33,495 bases of DNA from Clostridia bacterium (GCA_017503865.1 JAFVSI010000025.1:1-33495), one strand, 5' to 3'; positions 1-8,323 are shown, counted from the first letter of the stretch. Program-made: numbers and translations. Notes: generated by a model not told the origin, from the sequence alone.

Positions 1-51
1 ACACACGAGGGGGTTCCCCTTACTAAACATAAACTAATTATACCGTTTGCC

Positions 52-152
52 GCTTTTCTTTGCGGAAAGAGGCACAAAGAAAAGCTAAGCAAAAGAAAGT
101 GCCGTTTTCACGAGGCTCCGCCTCGAGCTCCGCGAGCTTTTAAAAAAGCTCG
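52..152. repeat. Hairpin-rich intergenic sequence
   Basis: The first 228 bases hold no gene that I can support. They contain a perfect 11-bp inverted repeat (GCTTTTCTTTG at 52-62, CAAAGAAAAGC at 75-85), then a hairpin CGAGGC/GCCTCG at 111-125 and another CGAGCTTTT/AAAAAGCTCG at 133-152. The run of hairpins resembles other intergenic stretches of this window and suggests a dispersed non-coding repeat; a decayed terminator region is the alternative. No homology search was possible. Confidence 0.4.
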
Positions 153-228
153 ACCAAAACTTTTAAACCACTTTTCCCAATCCGTTCGACAAATACCAAT
201 TTAAACAACAGAGAGCAGCTACTAACTC

Positions 229-1212
229 TCAATCATACATCGAAAGAGCTGCTTTTGCGGTATCCTTGAGCATTTCCGCGACGGGCGTTGGCGACAGGAT
301 TTTGAGTTTTGAGCCAAATCCGAGTGCCCACGAAATAAAGGTGGGGCTGACCATTACCCTAATACTTGCCTCAAACTTTTCACCTCTCGGAAGCATAGTG
401 ACGTCGGTGCCAAAGCGGTCGATAACAACACCCGCAAGAGAGTTGTCGCACTCAATGCGGACGGTCGTCAGCTCACCGCCAAACATACCGAAGGTCTGCT
501 TTGAGTATATCGCCATATCAAAATCCTCAAAAACCTCCGAGCCCTCGCGTTTTTCGTCACTTATCGAAATTTTTACCATCTTGTCTACTCGGTAATGCTT
601 GATCTTCGATACAGCGGAATCGTATGCTATCATATAGTAATACTCGTCGTCCCAAGTGAGAGCCCAAGGGCTGACCGAATAGAGAGCACCGTCGTGACGG
701 AGTCTCTTTTCCTTTTCGGGAGTCCACTCGTAATACTTAAATGTTATCTTCTTGTTATCGTTGATTGCGTTATGTATAAAATCGACGTTATAGTAAATAC
801 TCTCGTTCATCGCTTTTATACGGTTTGAAACGTAAACCTGTCGGTTAAGACGCATAGCCTCATAGGTACTTGAGAATTTTTCAAGCTTTTTGATAAGCTC
901 ACCGCTCTTCTTTGCAGTAATGAACTTCGACGCCTGTACCGCATCGACGAGAAGCTTTAGCTCGGGAAGCTCGAAAAGTCTGCTTTCAAGATAATATCTC
1001 ACGCTCGAATCACGTACCGTCTCGATATTCATTCCATAAGCACGAAGAGTATTTATGTCATCATAAAGGCTCTTTCGCTCGGCACTGATATTTTCGTCTG
1101 CGAGCAGCTTGATTATCTCGGCAAGCGTCAAGCTGTGTTCACAGTCAGTCCTCTCGAGAAAGATTTTCATAAGATAGAGTATTTTAAGCTTTTGGCTTGA
1201 ACTTTTTGCCAT
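229..1212 (-). CDS. WYL-domain transcriptional regulator
   Basis: A 327-residue protein with the DeoR/YafY-like layout. The N-terminal winged helix-turn-helix spans about residues 7-62 (KILYLMKIFLERT...LAEIIKLL...RKSLYDDINTLR). A WYL sensor domain follows from about residue 135 (NAINDNKKITFKYYEW, SPWALTWDDEYYYMIAY, HYRVDKM) and then a C-terminal WCX-like part. Family knowledge: such proteins bind DNA and sense nucleic-acid or nucleotide ligands through the WYL fold, and many regulate DNA repair or defence genes. The start ATG at 1212 follows a GGGGG ribosome site in the 12-base gap after the small ORF at 1225-1374, so the two are probably one transcript. The ligand and targets cannot be read from the sequence. 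Confidence 0.88.
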   Translation of the reverse strand: MAKSSSQKLKILYLMKIFLERTDCEHSLTLAEIIKLLADENISAERKSLYDDINTLRAYGMNIETVRDSSVRYYLESRLFELPELKLLVDAVQASKFITAKKSGELIKKLEKFSSTYEAMRLNRQVYVSNRIKAMNESIYYNVDFIHNAINDNKKITFKYYEWTPEKEKRLRHDGALYSVSPWALTWDDEYYYMIAYDSAVSKIKHYRVDKMVKISISDEKREGSEVFEDFDMAIYSKQTFGMFGGELTTVRIECDNSLAGVVIDRFGTDVTMLPRGEKFEASIRVMVSPTFISWALGFGSKLKILSPTPVAEMLKDTAKAALSMYD

Positions 1213-1224
1213 TGTTCGTCCCCC

Positions 1225-1374
1225 TTAACCTACGAGAGCTGTGATTACCGCATAGCCGATTATCAATGCGTTTATGATAAAGCTGCCTGCGACCGTGAGC
1301 ATCGAAAAGCCCGAAAGTCTCTTTGTCTCGTAATATTCTTCCTTAGTTGCATAAAGATTGATGTTAGAATTCAT
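1225..1374 (-). CDS. Small putative membrane peptide, 49 aa
   Basis: An open frame of 49 codons plus TAA with an AGGAGG-type ribosome site (GGAGG, 8 bases before the ATG) and a promoter-like -10 upstream. The first 20 residues are polar and charged (MNSNINLYATKEEYYETKRL); residues about 27-48 are one hydrophobic stretch (TVAGSFIINALIIGYAVITA), which predicts a single transmembrane helix with the N-terminus as a short soluble tail. It ends 12 bases before the WYL regulator, so the two genes look co-transcribed and possibly functionally paired. I do not recognise a family. The good ribosome site and tight spacing argue for a real gene. Confidence 0.6.
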   Translation of the reverse strand: MNSNINLYATKEEYYETKRLSGFSMLTVAGSFIINALIIGYAVITALVG

Positions 1375-1406
1375 AGCGTATGCCTCCTTTTTTATCTTAC
1401 ACCTAT

Positions 1407-1426
1407 ATTATACAAGGTGCTTTGTA
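1407..1426 (-). promoter_or_regulatory. Promoter -10 with overlapping operator-like dyad
   Basis: On the minus strand a TATAAT -10 box (1407-1412) overlaps the imperfect palindrome TACAAAGCACCTTGTA (1411-1426), whose arms TACAA/TTGTA match fully. The -35 region is poor. A dyad sitting between -10 and -35 is a typical place for a repressor, so self-regulation of the small-peptide/WYL pair is likely but unproven. Confidence 0.45.
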
Positions 1427-1457
1427 CTAAAAACGGGACAATGCGACAAATTTCTGC

Positions 1458-1492
1458 AAAAAAGAGCAATTTTTATAAAAATGCTCTTTTTT
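1458..1492 (-). terminator. Rho-independent terminator after nfnB
   Basis: Downstream of the stop at 1498 the minus strand folds into AAAAAAGAGCA/TGCTCTTTTTT arms, with an A/T-rich inner part (TTTTTATAAAAA) that can also pair, and ends in a T run. It separates nfnAB from the small-peptide/WYL transcript. Confidence 0.65.
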
Positions 1493-1497
1493 GTTTT

Positions 1498-2907
1498 TTA
1501 TTTTGAGAGATACTCGTCGATAGCCTTTGCGGCAACCTTTCCCGCACCCATAGCGGAAATTACGGTAGCGGCACCCGTAACGGCATCTCCACCCGCGTAA
1601 ACTGCATTTCTCGATGTAAGACCGTCCTCGTTTACAACGATTCCGCCACGGCTGTTTACCAAGAGCCCCTCGGTCGTAGACTTGATAAGGGGATTAGGTG
1701 ACGTGCCTATCGACATAACGACCGTGTCAACGTCAATTATAAACTCGGAGCCCTTTATCTCAACAGGACGGCGACGGCCTCGCTCATCGGGCTCGCCAAG
1801 CTCCATTCTCACACACTTCATTCCTGTAACAAAGCCGTTTTTCTCGTCTCTCGGATTTTCGGGATTGTTGTATCCAAGAATTTCTACGGGATTGCAGAGA
1901 AGACGAAATTCAATTCCCTCTTCCTCTGCGTGCTCAACCTCCTCACGTCTTGCGGGAAGCTCGTCCATTGAACGTCTGTAAACTATATAGACCTTGTCAG
2001 CACCGAGACGAAGAGCCGTTCTTGCCGCATCCATAGCAACGTTTCCGCCACCGACAACGGCAACGCGTCCGCCCTTCATTACAGGCGTCGAGGCTCCGTC
2101 AAGATATGCCTTCATAAGATTACTTCTTGTCAAAAACTCGTTTGCCGAGTAAACTCCCTTGAGAGATTCGCCCTCAATTCCCATAAAGTTGGGAAGCCCT
2201 GCTCCCGAGCCTATAAATACCGCTTCGTATCCCATCTCAAAAAGCTCGTCAACGGTGAGCGTCTTGCCTATAACTACGTTTGTCTGTATGTCCACTCCGA
2301 GCTTTTCGAGAGTTTCTACCTCTTTGGCAACGATAGACTTCGGAAGACGGAACTCGGGAATTCCATATACAAGCACACCGCCCGCTACGTGAAATGCCTC
2401 GAAAACTGTCACGGAATAACCCTTTTTCGCAAGGTCACCCGCACAGGTAAGTCCCGAGGGACCCGAGCCGACGACAGCAACCTTGTGACCGTTAGGCTGA
2501 GGGCTTTGGGGTTCTTCGGTAGAAAAGGTGTTGTGCCAATCAGCAACGAATCGTTCAAGTCTGCCGATACCGACCGACTCGCCCTTGATTCCTCTGACAC
2601 ACTTCGACTCGCACTGAGTCTCCTGAGGACAAACTCTGCCGCAAACGGCAGGAAGCGACGAGGACTCTGTAATAATCTTATAAGCACCCTCAAAGTCGCC
2701 CTCTTTAATTTTACCGATAAATTCGGGAATTCTTATTTTTACGGGACAGCCGCTAACACACGGCATAGTCTTGCAGTTAAGGCAACGCATTGCCTCGTCA
2801 ATTGCCACGTCCTCGCTGTAGCCGAGTGCTACCTCACTAAAATTATGTGCACGGACGGAAGGCTCCTGAACGGGCATTTCGTTTCTTTTAGGATTCATAT
2901 TTGCCAC
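1498..2907 (-). CDS. nfnB: NADPH-binding iron-sulfur flavoprotein, NfnB / GltD-like
   Basis: A 469-residue protein of the glutamate-synthase small-subunit family. Near the N-terminus are eight cysteines for two [4Fe-4S] clusters (C42, C45, C50, C54, C89, C93, C99, C103). An FAD Rossmann motif GSGPSG lies at 147-152, an NADP(H)-binding GGGNVAMDAA follows near the middle, and the C-terminal GGDAVTGAATVISAMGAGK is the second FAD contact. No glutamate synthase large subunit is present. The gene directly before it encodes the NfnA partner, so NAD-dependent reduced ferredoxin:NADP+ oxidoreductase (large subunit) is the better call than GltD. I chose the GTG at 2907: AGGAGG lies 9 bases before it and it starts one base after the nfnA stop. 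The ATG at 2898 is an alternative; the longer frame to 3048 overlaps nfnA and is unlikely. Confidence 0.87.
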   Translation of the reverse strand: MANMNPKRNEMPVQEPSVRAHNFSEVALGYSEDVAIDEAMRCLNCKTMPCVSGCPVKIRIPEFIGKIKEGDFEGAYKIITESSSLPAVCGRVCPQETQCESKCVRGIKGESVGIGRLERFVADWHNTFSTEEPQSPQPNGHKVAVVGSGPSGLTCAGDLAKKGYSVTVFEAFHVAGGVLVYGIPEFRLPKSIVAKEVETLEKLGVDIQTNVVIGKTLTVDELFEMGYEAVFIGSGAGLPNFMGIEGESLKGVYSANEFLTRSNLMKAYLDGASTPVMKGGRVAVVGGGNVAMDAARTALRLGADKVYIVYRRSMDELPARREEVEHAEEEGIEFRLLCNPVEILGYNNPENPRDEKNGFVTGMKCVRMELGEPDERGRRRPVEIKGSEFIIDVDTVVMSIGTSPNPLIKSTTEGLLVNSRGGIVVNEDGLTSRNAVYAGGDAVTGAATVISAMGAGKVAAKAIDEYLSK

Positions 2908-2908
2908 C

Positions 2909-3763
2909 TTACTGCACCTCCTTTTTGTAGAGATTGCAGGTTTCCTCGTGAGCGTGTCTCTCAAACTCGAAGTACATGCGTCCACGAGACATAGCCTCGT
3001 CAAAATCCACCTCGTAGCCGTTAAAATCAGGGCCGTCAACACAGGCAAATCTGGTCACCTTTTTGCCGTCAACGTTAAGAGTCAGGCGGCAACCTCCACA
3101 CATTCCCGTTCCGTCTATCATTATAGGATTCATAGAAACAGTCACGGGCACCCCGAAAGGCTTTGCGGTGAGGGTTACAAATTTCATCATTATAAGAGGA
3201 CCTATGGTGATTATCATATCAAAGGTCTCACCTGCCTCAAGCATTTCTTTAAGAGGAGCTGTAACGTTGCCCTTTTCACCGTATGAGCCGTCATCGGTCA
3301 TAACGAAAAGGCGGTCGGACGAAGCTTTAAATTCGTCCTCAAGGATAAGAAGGTCGCGATTTCTAAATCCTATAATGCTCGTTACCTCAGCCCCCATCTC
3401 GTGAAGCTTTTCAGCTATTGGCATAGCGATAGCACAGCCAACGCCACCACCGACGATACATACCTTTTTTAGTCCGTCAAGGTGAGTTGGCATACCGAGA
3501 GGACCAACGAAATCCTTTATAAAGTCGCCCTCCATTTTGTGAGCGAGCTTTTCTGTGGTAGCACCTACCACCTGAAAAATTATTTTTACCGTGCCAAGCT
3601 CGGAATTGACTCCCGCAACGGTAAGCGGAATTCTCTCCGCCCCCTCTTCGGGACGAAGTATTATAAACTGCCCCGGTTTTGCCTTTTTTGCAACGAGCGG
3701 TGCTTCGACGTGAAGCTCGACAACAGTCTCGTTGAGGGGCTTTCTTTTAATTATCTTATACAT
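2909..3763 (-). CDS. nfnA: FAD/NAD-binding [2Fe-2S] subunit, NfnA
   Basis: A 284-residue protein of the ferredoxin-NADP reductase / dihydroorotate dehydrogenase electron-transfer subunit family. The FAD-binding barrel has RIPLT at 44-48. The nucleotide-binding domain begins with VCIVGGGVGCAIA at 101-113. The C-terminal cluster-binding segment has D217, C222, C225 and C241 (DGTGMCGGC...CVDGP), fitting the three-cysteine-plus-aspartate [2Fe-2S] site described for Nfn small subunits. With NfnB it should couple NADH and reduced ferredoxin oxidation to NADP+ reduction in the cytoplasm. The ATG at 3763 has GGAG 6 bases upstream and a consensus promoter at 3797-3825. The stop is one base from the nfnB start, so translation is probably coupled. 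Confidence 0.87.
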   Translation of the reverse strand: MYKIIKRKPLNETVVELHVEAPLVAKKAKPGQFIILRPEEGAERIPLTVAGVNSELGTVKIIFQVVGATTEKLAHKMEGDFIKDFVGPLGMPTHLDGLKKVCIVGGGVGCAIAMPIAEKLHEMGAEVTSIIGFRNRDLLILEDEFKASSDRLFVMTDDGSYGEKGNVTAPLKEMLEAGETFDMIITIGPLIMMKFVTLTAKPFGVPVTVSMNPIMIDGTGMCGGCRLTLNVDGKKVTRFACVDGPDFNGYEVDFDEAMSRGRMYFEFERHAHEETCNLYKKEVQ

Positions 3764-3796
3764 AAAAATCTCCGTGTTTTTTGGGATAACTTAATA

Positions 3797-3825
3797 ATTA
3801 TACCACAGACATTCCAAAGAATCAA
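3797..3825 (-). promoter_or_regulatory. Sigma-70-type promoter for nfnAB
   Basis: On the minus strand TTGATT (-35, 3820-3825) and TATAAT (-10, 3797-3802) are separated by exactly 17 bases and sit about 35 bases before the nfnA start. Confidence 0.7.
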
Positions 3826-3853
3826 GATTTTTCGGGCTTATTTTTTCTTTTTA

Positions 3854-5434
3854 TCAATGGAAGGTAAGCTTGTAAATATTACCCGAAACCTCTGCGTAGT
3901 AAAGCTCTCCGTCAATGACGAACGCCGCCTCGGGCTCAACTGTAAGTCCCATTTTATAGAGCTTTATCTCGGTCAGCTTCTTATCTGCAAGGTCAACAAT
4001 TTTCAGTGATGCAGGATTCTTCGCACTGTCGGTAAAGCCCTCGAGCGAATATATCTTACCGTCGTAATAGGTACAGCCCTGAAGATATTTGAAATAAGGA
4101 ACCTTAAAGCTATCTGTTATATCGTCCTTTGTAAGAGTAACCTTTTTGACCTTTAATTCAGAGTCCACAGTACCCTCGTCAAGGGCAGGAATATCAAACT
4201 CAAAGAAACGGGTCGAAGAATCAGCATCTCTCATAGTAAATGCGATAAGCTTGTTTCTATCGGTGTCGACAACAAAGTTACCGTAAGGTCTTACGTCACC
4301 ATTTTTAGATGCCCAAAGCTCGGTATCCGACGTAAAGCCGACCTTGATGACCTGAACGAGCGTGCTCTTGAAGGCATTTCCCTCTCGCACTATTCTATAA
4401 ACTCCGCAAACGCCTATCATATCCTTGTTGTCGATTCCGTAGTTGTTGTAGATATTGCTGTAAAGAAGCGGAAATTCATCGCTCTCCTTGTATTTCGTGC
4501 TTCCAAAGCAAACCGAATTGCTATGAGGCTTGAAAAGCTTGACCTTATCAAGTGTAAACGAAGAAACGAGTGAATAGTCCTCAGTCGAATAAACCTTGCA
4601 GGTACCCGAGCCCGTAAAGGCGAAGAAATATCCGCCATATGTTGCACCGTCCTGAAGTGCCGATACGGCACCTTCCTTCATAGCGGTAGCCACGTTTGTC
4701 GTGCCAAGGCTCTCGCCCTTGTATTTGTAGCTGTACACCGTAGGTGCGGGTATCTCGTATCCGCTTAAATATATCTTTACGTCGGCAGCCTTAGTATCGC
4801 TCTCAAGAGAGATATCGGCACCGCTCGTCTTACAAAATGCAAACCTTACGTACTTTACGTTCTTGTTCCAGTCAAGTATCTCCTCGTCTGTTATTCCCGC
4901 TCCGTCGGGAAGCCACACACCGCTCGTCGGCATTGTGGGATAGGTAGTTGAGCCGTTACCTATATATTTCTTGTTCGAATCGTACGCAAACCAGGTAACC
5001 TTATATCCTTTTGCAAGCGTTATAGCATCAAAGCTCTCAATAGGTATAAAATCAGCGGTTCTGAATCTTGCCTTGTTAGCTCCCACCTCACCGTTTTTAG
5101 CGGCAATCGTGCCGTCCTCAAGAGTCACGGCATAGAGCTTCTCTTCCTCCTTGTTACAGACAGAACAACGGCTCACGCCATCACTCTGCTTTACCATATC
5201 GTGTCCCTTTGCCGAGAGAGGTATCTGCGAGAGAATTATCTCGCCACAGTCAGCACACTTCTCGCCCTCAGAAAGACCAAGCTCGTTGCACTCAGGCTCA
5301 ATTCCCTCAATTGCAACAGGTGTATGGATATGCGACGACTCGTCCGCCAAGCTCTCCTCAACGTCCGAGGATTTCTCCACACCGCAGGAGGTAAAAAGTA
5401 AAATAAATACAAGACATAATATAAAAAATTTCAT
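3854..5434 (-). CDS. Secreted lipoprotein of unknown function, 526 aa
   Basis: The N-terminus is a lipoprotein signal peptide: short basic start, hydrophobic core and FTSC lipobox with the lipidated cysteine at C17. Anchoring to the outer face of the membrane is expected. Residues 49-93 hold paired cysteines (C60-x-x-C63 and C90-x-x-C93, with GH between) like the small cysteine-pair repeats of many clostridial surface proteins. The remaining ~400 residues have repeated short aromatic/glycine strands (GGYFFAFTGSGTCKVYS, YYDGKIYSLEGF, FVIDGELYYAEVSGNIYKL) that look like a beta-propeller or other all-beta fold; this is inference. The gene has its own promoter at 5467-5495. GAGG lies about 10 bases before the ATG. 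No enzyme motif was found and the substrate is unknown. Confidence 0.75.
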   Translation of the reverse strand: MKFFILCLVFILLFTSCGVEKSSDVEESLADESSHIHTPVAIEGIEPECNELGLSEGEKCADCGEIILSQIPLSAKGHDMVKQSDGVSRCSVCNKEEEKLYAVTLEDGTIAAKNGEVGANKARFRTADFIPIESFDAITLAKGYKVTWFAYDSNKKYIGNGSTTYPTMPTSGVWLPDGAGITDEEILDWNKNVKYVRFAFCKTSGADISLESDTKAADVKIYLSGYEIPAPTVYSYKYKGESLGTTNVATAMKEGAVSALQDGATYGGYFFAFTGSGTCKVYSTEDYSLVSSFTLDKVKLFKPHSNSVCFGSTKYKESDEFPLLYSNIYNNYGIDNKDMIGVCGVYRIVREGNAFKSTLVQVIKVGFTSDTELWASKNGDVRPYGNFVVDTDRNKLIAFTMRDADSSTRFFEFDIPALDEGTVDSELKVKKVTLTKDDITDSFKVPYFKYLQGCTYYDGKIYSLEGFTDSAKNPASLKIVDLADKKLTEIKLYKMGLTVEPEAAFVIDGELYYAEVSGNIYKLTFH

Positions 5435-5466
5435 ATGTATAAAACCTCACAAAATTCTTACCTTAA

Positions 5467-5495
5467 ATTTTATCAAAAAACCTCTCCCGTGTCAA
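5467..5495 (-). promoter_or_regulatory. Promoter for the lipoprotein gene
   Basis: On the minus strand TTGACA (5490-5495) and TAAAAT (5467-5472) lie 17 bases apart, upstream of the start at 5434. The -35 box is a perfect consensus match. Confidence 0.7.
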
Positions 5496-5508
5496 CTAAA
5501 ATTAAAAA

Positions 5509-5531
5509 ATACGGAGCATATTGCTCCGTAT
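5509..5531 (-). terminator. Terminator after the decarboxylase gene
   Basis: A perfect 10-bp stem (ATACGGAGCA at 5509-5518, TGCTCCGTAT at 5522-5531) with a 3-base loop, followed on the minus strand by a T run. It closes the scfB-decarboxylase transcript just past the stop at 5539. Confidence 0.85.
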
Positions 5532-5538
5532 TTTCTTT

Positions 5539-6882
5539 TTATTTCTCGTGCTTCACAACACAGCATTTATCTATGCCGTAATATTTAAAGCATTCTATTG
5601 CGTGTTCGTCAATTCTTTCTCCGCAAACGAGAATTGGAACTGCGGGCGGACAGCCGACAGTGGGCAGTGCCAAAACTCGACCAACGCACTCTTTTGCCAA
5701 AAGAAGCTCAGAAGGAGCGAGCATAGCCTCGCGGATAGAGGTGACCTTCTCTCCCGAAACGAACGCGGGCGGCTCAAACAGTATTGGCGGCAAAGGCACA
5801 ATACCGCAAAAAGCTTTATAGAGCCTATCGAGCATTTCCCCGTTCATACTGGCGGAGAGCATCAGCACGACGTAATCGGGGTCTGCAAATTCGGGCTCGA
5901 TTTTTTCCTTACGCAAAAGAGAAGCAAAGTCATTTCCGGTATATCCGTATGGCTTTGTAGAGATAGTCAGCTTAAGCGGCTCGTTGCCGTGAAGCAAATA
6001 CCCTCTCTCACGCAGTCTTTGCTTGAATTCTTCAATTTTTTGAAGCAATCCCCCAAGACGTGCGGCATAGTCGGTCAAATATACGTTTGCCATATCCAAA
6101 GACTGCAAAACAAGATAGGAAGGGCTTGTAGAGCCAAAAATCATCAAAGCGTTTTTTGCCTGTGCTCCGACTGCCTTCTCTGCAGAGGGAGACAAATGCA
6201 GATAAGCTCCGCCCGTAAGCACGGGCAACGTCTTGTGAGCAGAGTCGCAACAAATATCAGCACCGAGGCATATAGGGTGCATCGACTTCGGCAAAAACCT
6301 AAGATACGCCCCATGTGCATTGTCTACCGCAAGTAAAACACCGTGACGGTGGCAGACCTCGGCAATCCCCTCTATATCTGCTATCATTCCGAGATAATCG
6401 GGGCTCGTTAAGTAGAGAGCAACAGGCTTTTCCATTGTATTTTTAAGATATTCGTCAAGCTCTTGCGATGAAAGATTGCAGGAGAGGTAGCTCGCAGACG
6501 ACTTTGGATAGAGCCATTGTACGTCAACGTCAAGCAAGGCGGCAGCCGTCAAAAACGTTTTGTGTGCATTTCTCCCTGCGGCAACGATAGGCTTTTTTCC
6601 CATCTCTTTTGCATACTGCACAAGCAAATACAGCATAGCTCTTATACACTGAGAAGAGCCCTCGGTAGAATAATATGTCTTACAGCCAAAAATCTCACTT
6701 GCATTAGCTTCGCTTTTCGCAATTATACCGTCAGCTTCATAGAGACTGTCAGCACCGCATATTTCGGTAAGGTCGAGCTGCTCTATGCCTAAAGGGCCTT
6801 CCCCCTTGTGTCCGGGCATATGAAGTCGCATTGTGTTTGACTCGGTATATTCTCGCACAAAATCACAAATAGGTGTATCCAT
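5539..6882 (-). CDS. Orn/Lys/Arg decarboxylase-family PLP enzyme
   Basis: A 447-residue fold-type I PLP enzyme. HMPGHKG at 21-27 is the family's N-terminal signature. AVDNAHGAY (185-193) carries the cofactor aspartate D187 and H190, and SAHKTLPVLTGGA holds the Schiff-base lysine K217. At about 450 residues it resembles the short Gram-positive SpeA/YaaO-type enzymes rather than the ~710-residue enterobacterial decarboxylases. It probably decarboxylates a basic amino acid to a polyamine precursor; the exact substrate is not readable. I start at the ATG at 6882, where the HMPGHKG spacing is normal; the frame extends to 6969 but would overlap scfB. It begins one base after the scfB stop, an unusual operon partner for the SCIFF locus. 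Confidence 0.82.
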   Translation of the reverse strand: MDTPICDFVREYTESNTMRLHMPGHKGEGPLGIEQLDLTEICGADSLYEADGIIAKSEANASEIFGCKTYYSTEGSSQCIRAMLYLLVQYAKEMGKKPIVAAGRNAHKTFLTAAALLDVDVQWLYPKSSASYLSCNLSSQELDEYLKNTMEKPVALYLTSPDYLGMIADIEGIAEVCHRHGVLLAVDNAHGAYLRFLPKSMHPICLGADICCDSAHKTLPVLTGGAYLHLSPSAEKAVGAQAKNALMIFGSTSPSYLVLQSLDMANVYLTDYAARLGGLLQKIEEFKQRLRERGYLLHGNEPLKLTISTKPYGYTGNDFASLLRKEKIEPEFADPDYVVLMLSASMNGEMLDRLYKAFCGIVPLPPILFEPPAFVSGEKVTSIREAMLAPSELLLAKECVGRVLALPTVGCPPAVPILVCGERIDEHAIECFKYYGIDKCCVVKHEK

Positions 6883-6883
6883 C

Positions 6884-8263
6884 TTATTCACCCAAAGCAC
6901 GGGCAATTGCAACCATAATGGCACATTCCATACGCTTACGGAAAAGCTTACAGCCGTCCTCATAAACACCTGTTACAGAGCCTGTTGCGTGGTATGCGTT
7001 TGCAGCACAGCCACCCGAGCAGTAGAGCCTTGCCCAGCAATCTCTACATTCGGGGTGTGCATAAACGTTGCAAGCGGCAAACTCGTTCTGGACCTCGGTA
7101 TTCGTTACACCGTCCCAGATGTTGCCAAGCTTAAAATGCTCGTCACCAACGAACTGATGGCAGGGATAAAGGTCGCCCCAAGGGGTTACCGCCATATATT
7201 CCGTACCACTGCCGCAGCCCGAAATTCGCTTGTATATGCAAGGTCCGCCCGTAAGGTCTATCATATAGTGATAAAAGGTAAAGGGCTTGCCCTCTTTATC
7301 TCGCTGAAGCATAAGCTCGGCGAGCTTTTCATACTGATCCATAACGAGTGCCATATCCTCTTCGGTAAGTGCCGAGGGATCGTCTGCGGCACAAACGACA
7401 GGCTCCATACTAAGCTCATTGAAGCCAAGCTCAAGCATCGTCTCGATATCCTTCAGAAAATCGGGGTTGGCGTGTGTAAACGTGCCACGCATATAATATT
7501 CCTTGCCGCCGCGTGCCTCAACGAATTTTTGGAATTTTGGAACAATTTTTTCCCAACTGCCGTTTCCAGCATAGTCAACTCGGAATCTGTCGTGTATCTC
7601 TTTTCGCCCGTCAAGGCTAAGCACAACGTTTGAGCATTCCCTATTCGCCCACTCGATGACGTCGTCGTCAACAAGGACACCGTTTGTGGTCAGCGTAAAG
7701 CGAAAATTCTTTCCCTTTTCCTTTTCAATGCTGCGGGCATAGGCAACAAGCTCTTTGACGACCTCAAAGTTCATAAGAGGCTCGCCCCCAAAGAAGTCGA
7801 CCTCAAGATTATGACGTGTGCCCGAATTTGCGACCAAAAAATCAAGTGCCTGCTTGCCCACATCAAAGGACATGACCGCTCTGTCACCGTGATATTTTCC
7901 CTGACTTGCAAAGCAGTAGGAGCAGTTTAGGTTGCAGGTGTGTGCAACGTGAAGGCAGAGTGCCTTAACAACACCCGCCGTTTTCTGCTTAAGCTTTCCC
8001 GCCATAGGCTCGAAGGTATCGGGTGCAAAAAGCTTTCCCGAATTCTTAAGGCTCTCGACCTGAGTGTAGCACTCCTCAATATCCTCTTCCAAAATACCGT
8101 CACGTCCGAGGTATTTTTCCTTCATTTCCGAAAGAATATCCTCACGGCACTTCTCTTCAAAAAGGGCAATTATATCGTAAGCAACCTCGTCCACCACGTG
8201 AACAGAGCCCGAGCAAACGTCAAGCACTACGTTATAGCCCCCCAATTTATACTGATGAATCAC
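6884..8263 (-). CDS. scfB: SCIFF peptide maturase, radical SAM/SPASM (thioether-forming)
   Basis: A 459-residue radical SAM enzyme. The first ~95 residues (IHQYKLGGYNVVLDVCSGSVHVVDE) form the peptide-recognition region typical of SCIFF maturases. C110-x3-C114-x2-C117 (CNLNCSYC) binds the SAM [4Fe-4S] cluster. The C-terminal SPASM/twitch part carries the auxiliary-cluster cysteines (YPCHQF, CRDCWARLYCSGGC and later cysteines). Known enzymes of this family install cysteine-to-alpha-carbon thioether links in the ScfA peptide, here encoded just upstream. The start is the GTG at 8263, with AAAGGAG 7 bases before it. A hairpin at 8285-8310 lies between scfA and scfB, likely setting their expression ratio. 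Confidence 0.93.
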   Translation of the reverse strand: MIHQYKLGGYNVVLDVCSGSVHVVDEVAYDIIALFEEKCREDILSEMKEKYLGRDGILEEDIEECYTQVESLKNSGKLFAPDTFEPMAGKLKQKTAGVVKALCLHVAHTCNLNCSYCFASQGKYHGDRAVMSFDVGKQALDFLVANSGTRHNLEVDFFGGEPLMNFEVVKELVAYARSIEKEKGKNFRFTLTTNGVLVDDDVIEWANRECSNVVLSLDGRKEIHDRFRVDYAGNGSWEKIVPKFQKFVEARGGKEYYMRGTFTHANPDFLKDIETMLELGFNELSMEPVVCAADDPSALTEEDMALVMDQYEKLAELMLQRDKEGKPFTFYHYMIDLTGGPCIYKRISGCGSGTEYMAVTPWGDLYPCHQFVGDEHFKLGNIWDGVTNTEVQNEFAACNVYAHPECRDCWARLYCSGGCAANAYHATGSVTGVYEDGCKLFRKRMECAIMVAIARALGE

Positions 8264-8284
8264 TTTTTTTCTCCTTTACGAAAG

Positions 8285-8310
8285 AAATGCCGCCGAGATC
8301 GGCGGCATTT
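8285..8310 (-). terminator. Attenuator-like hairpin between scfA and scfB
   Basis: A perfect 10-bp stem AAATGCCGCC (8285-8294) / GGCGGCATTT (8301-8310) with a 6-base loop lies after the scfA stop. On the minus strand the T run after it is weak (TTTCTTTC), so partial termination is likely. That would make the precursor peptide more abundant than its enzyme. Confidence 0.65.
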
Positions 8311-8323
8311 TCTGGATATGCAA

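Noticed and set aside
2389..2994. A 201-codon plus-strand frame opposite nfnB/nfnA
   Set aside because: It is antisense to two well-conserved genes, has no ribosome site, and its product shows no domain pattern.
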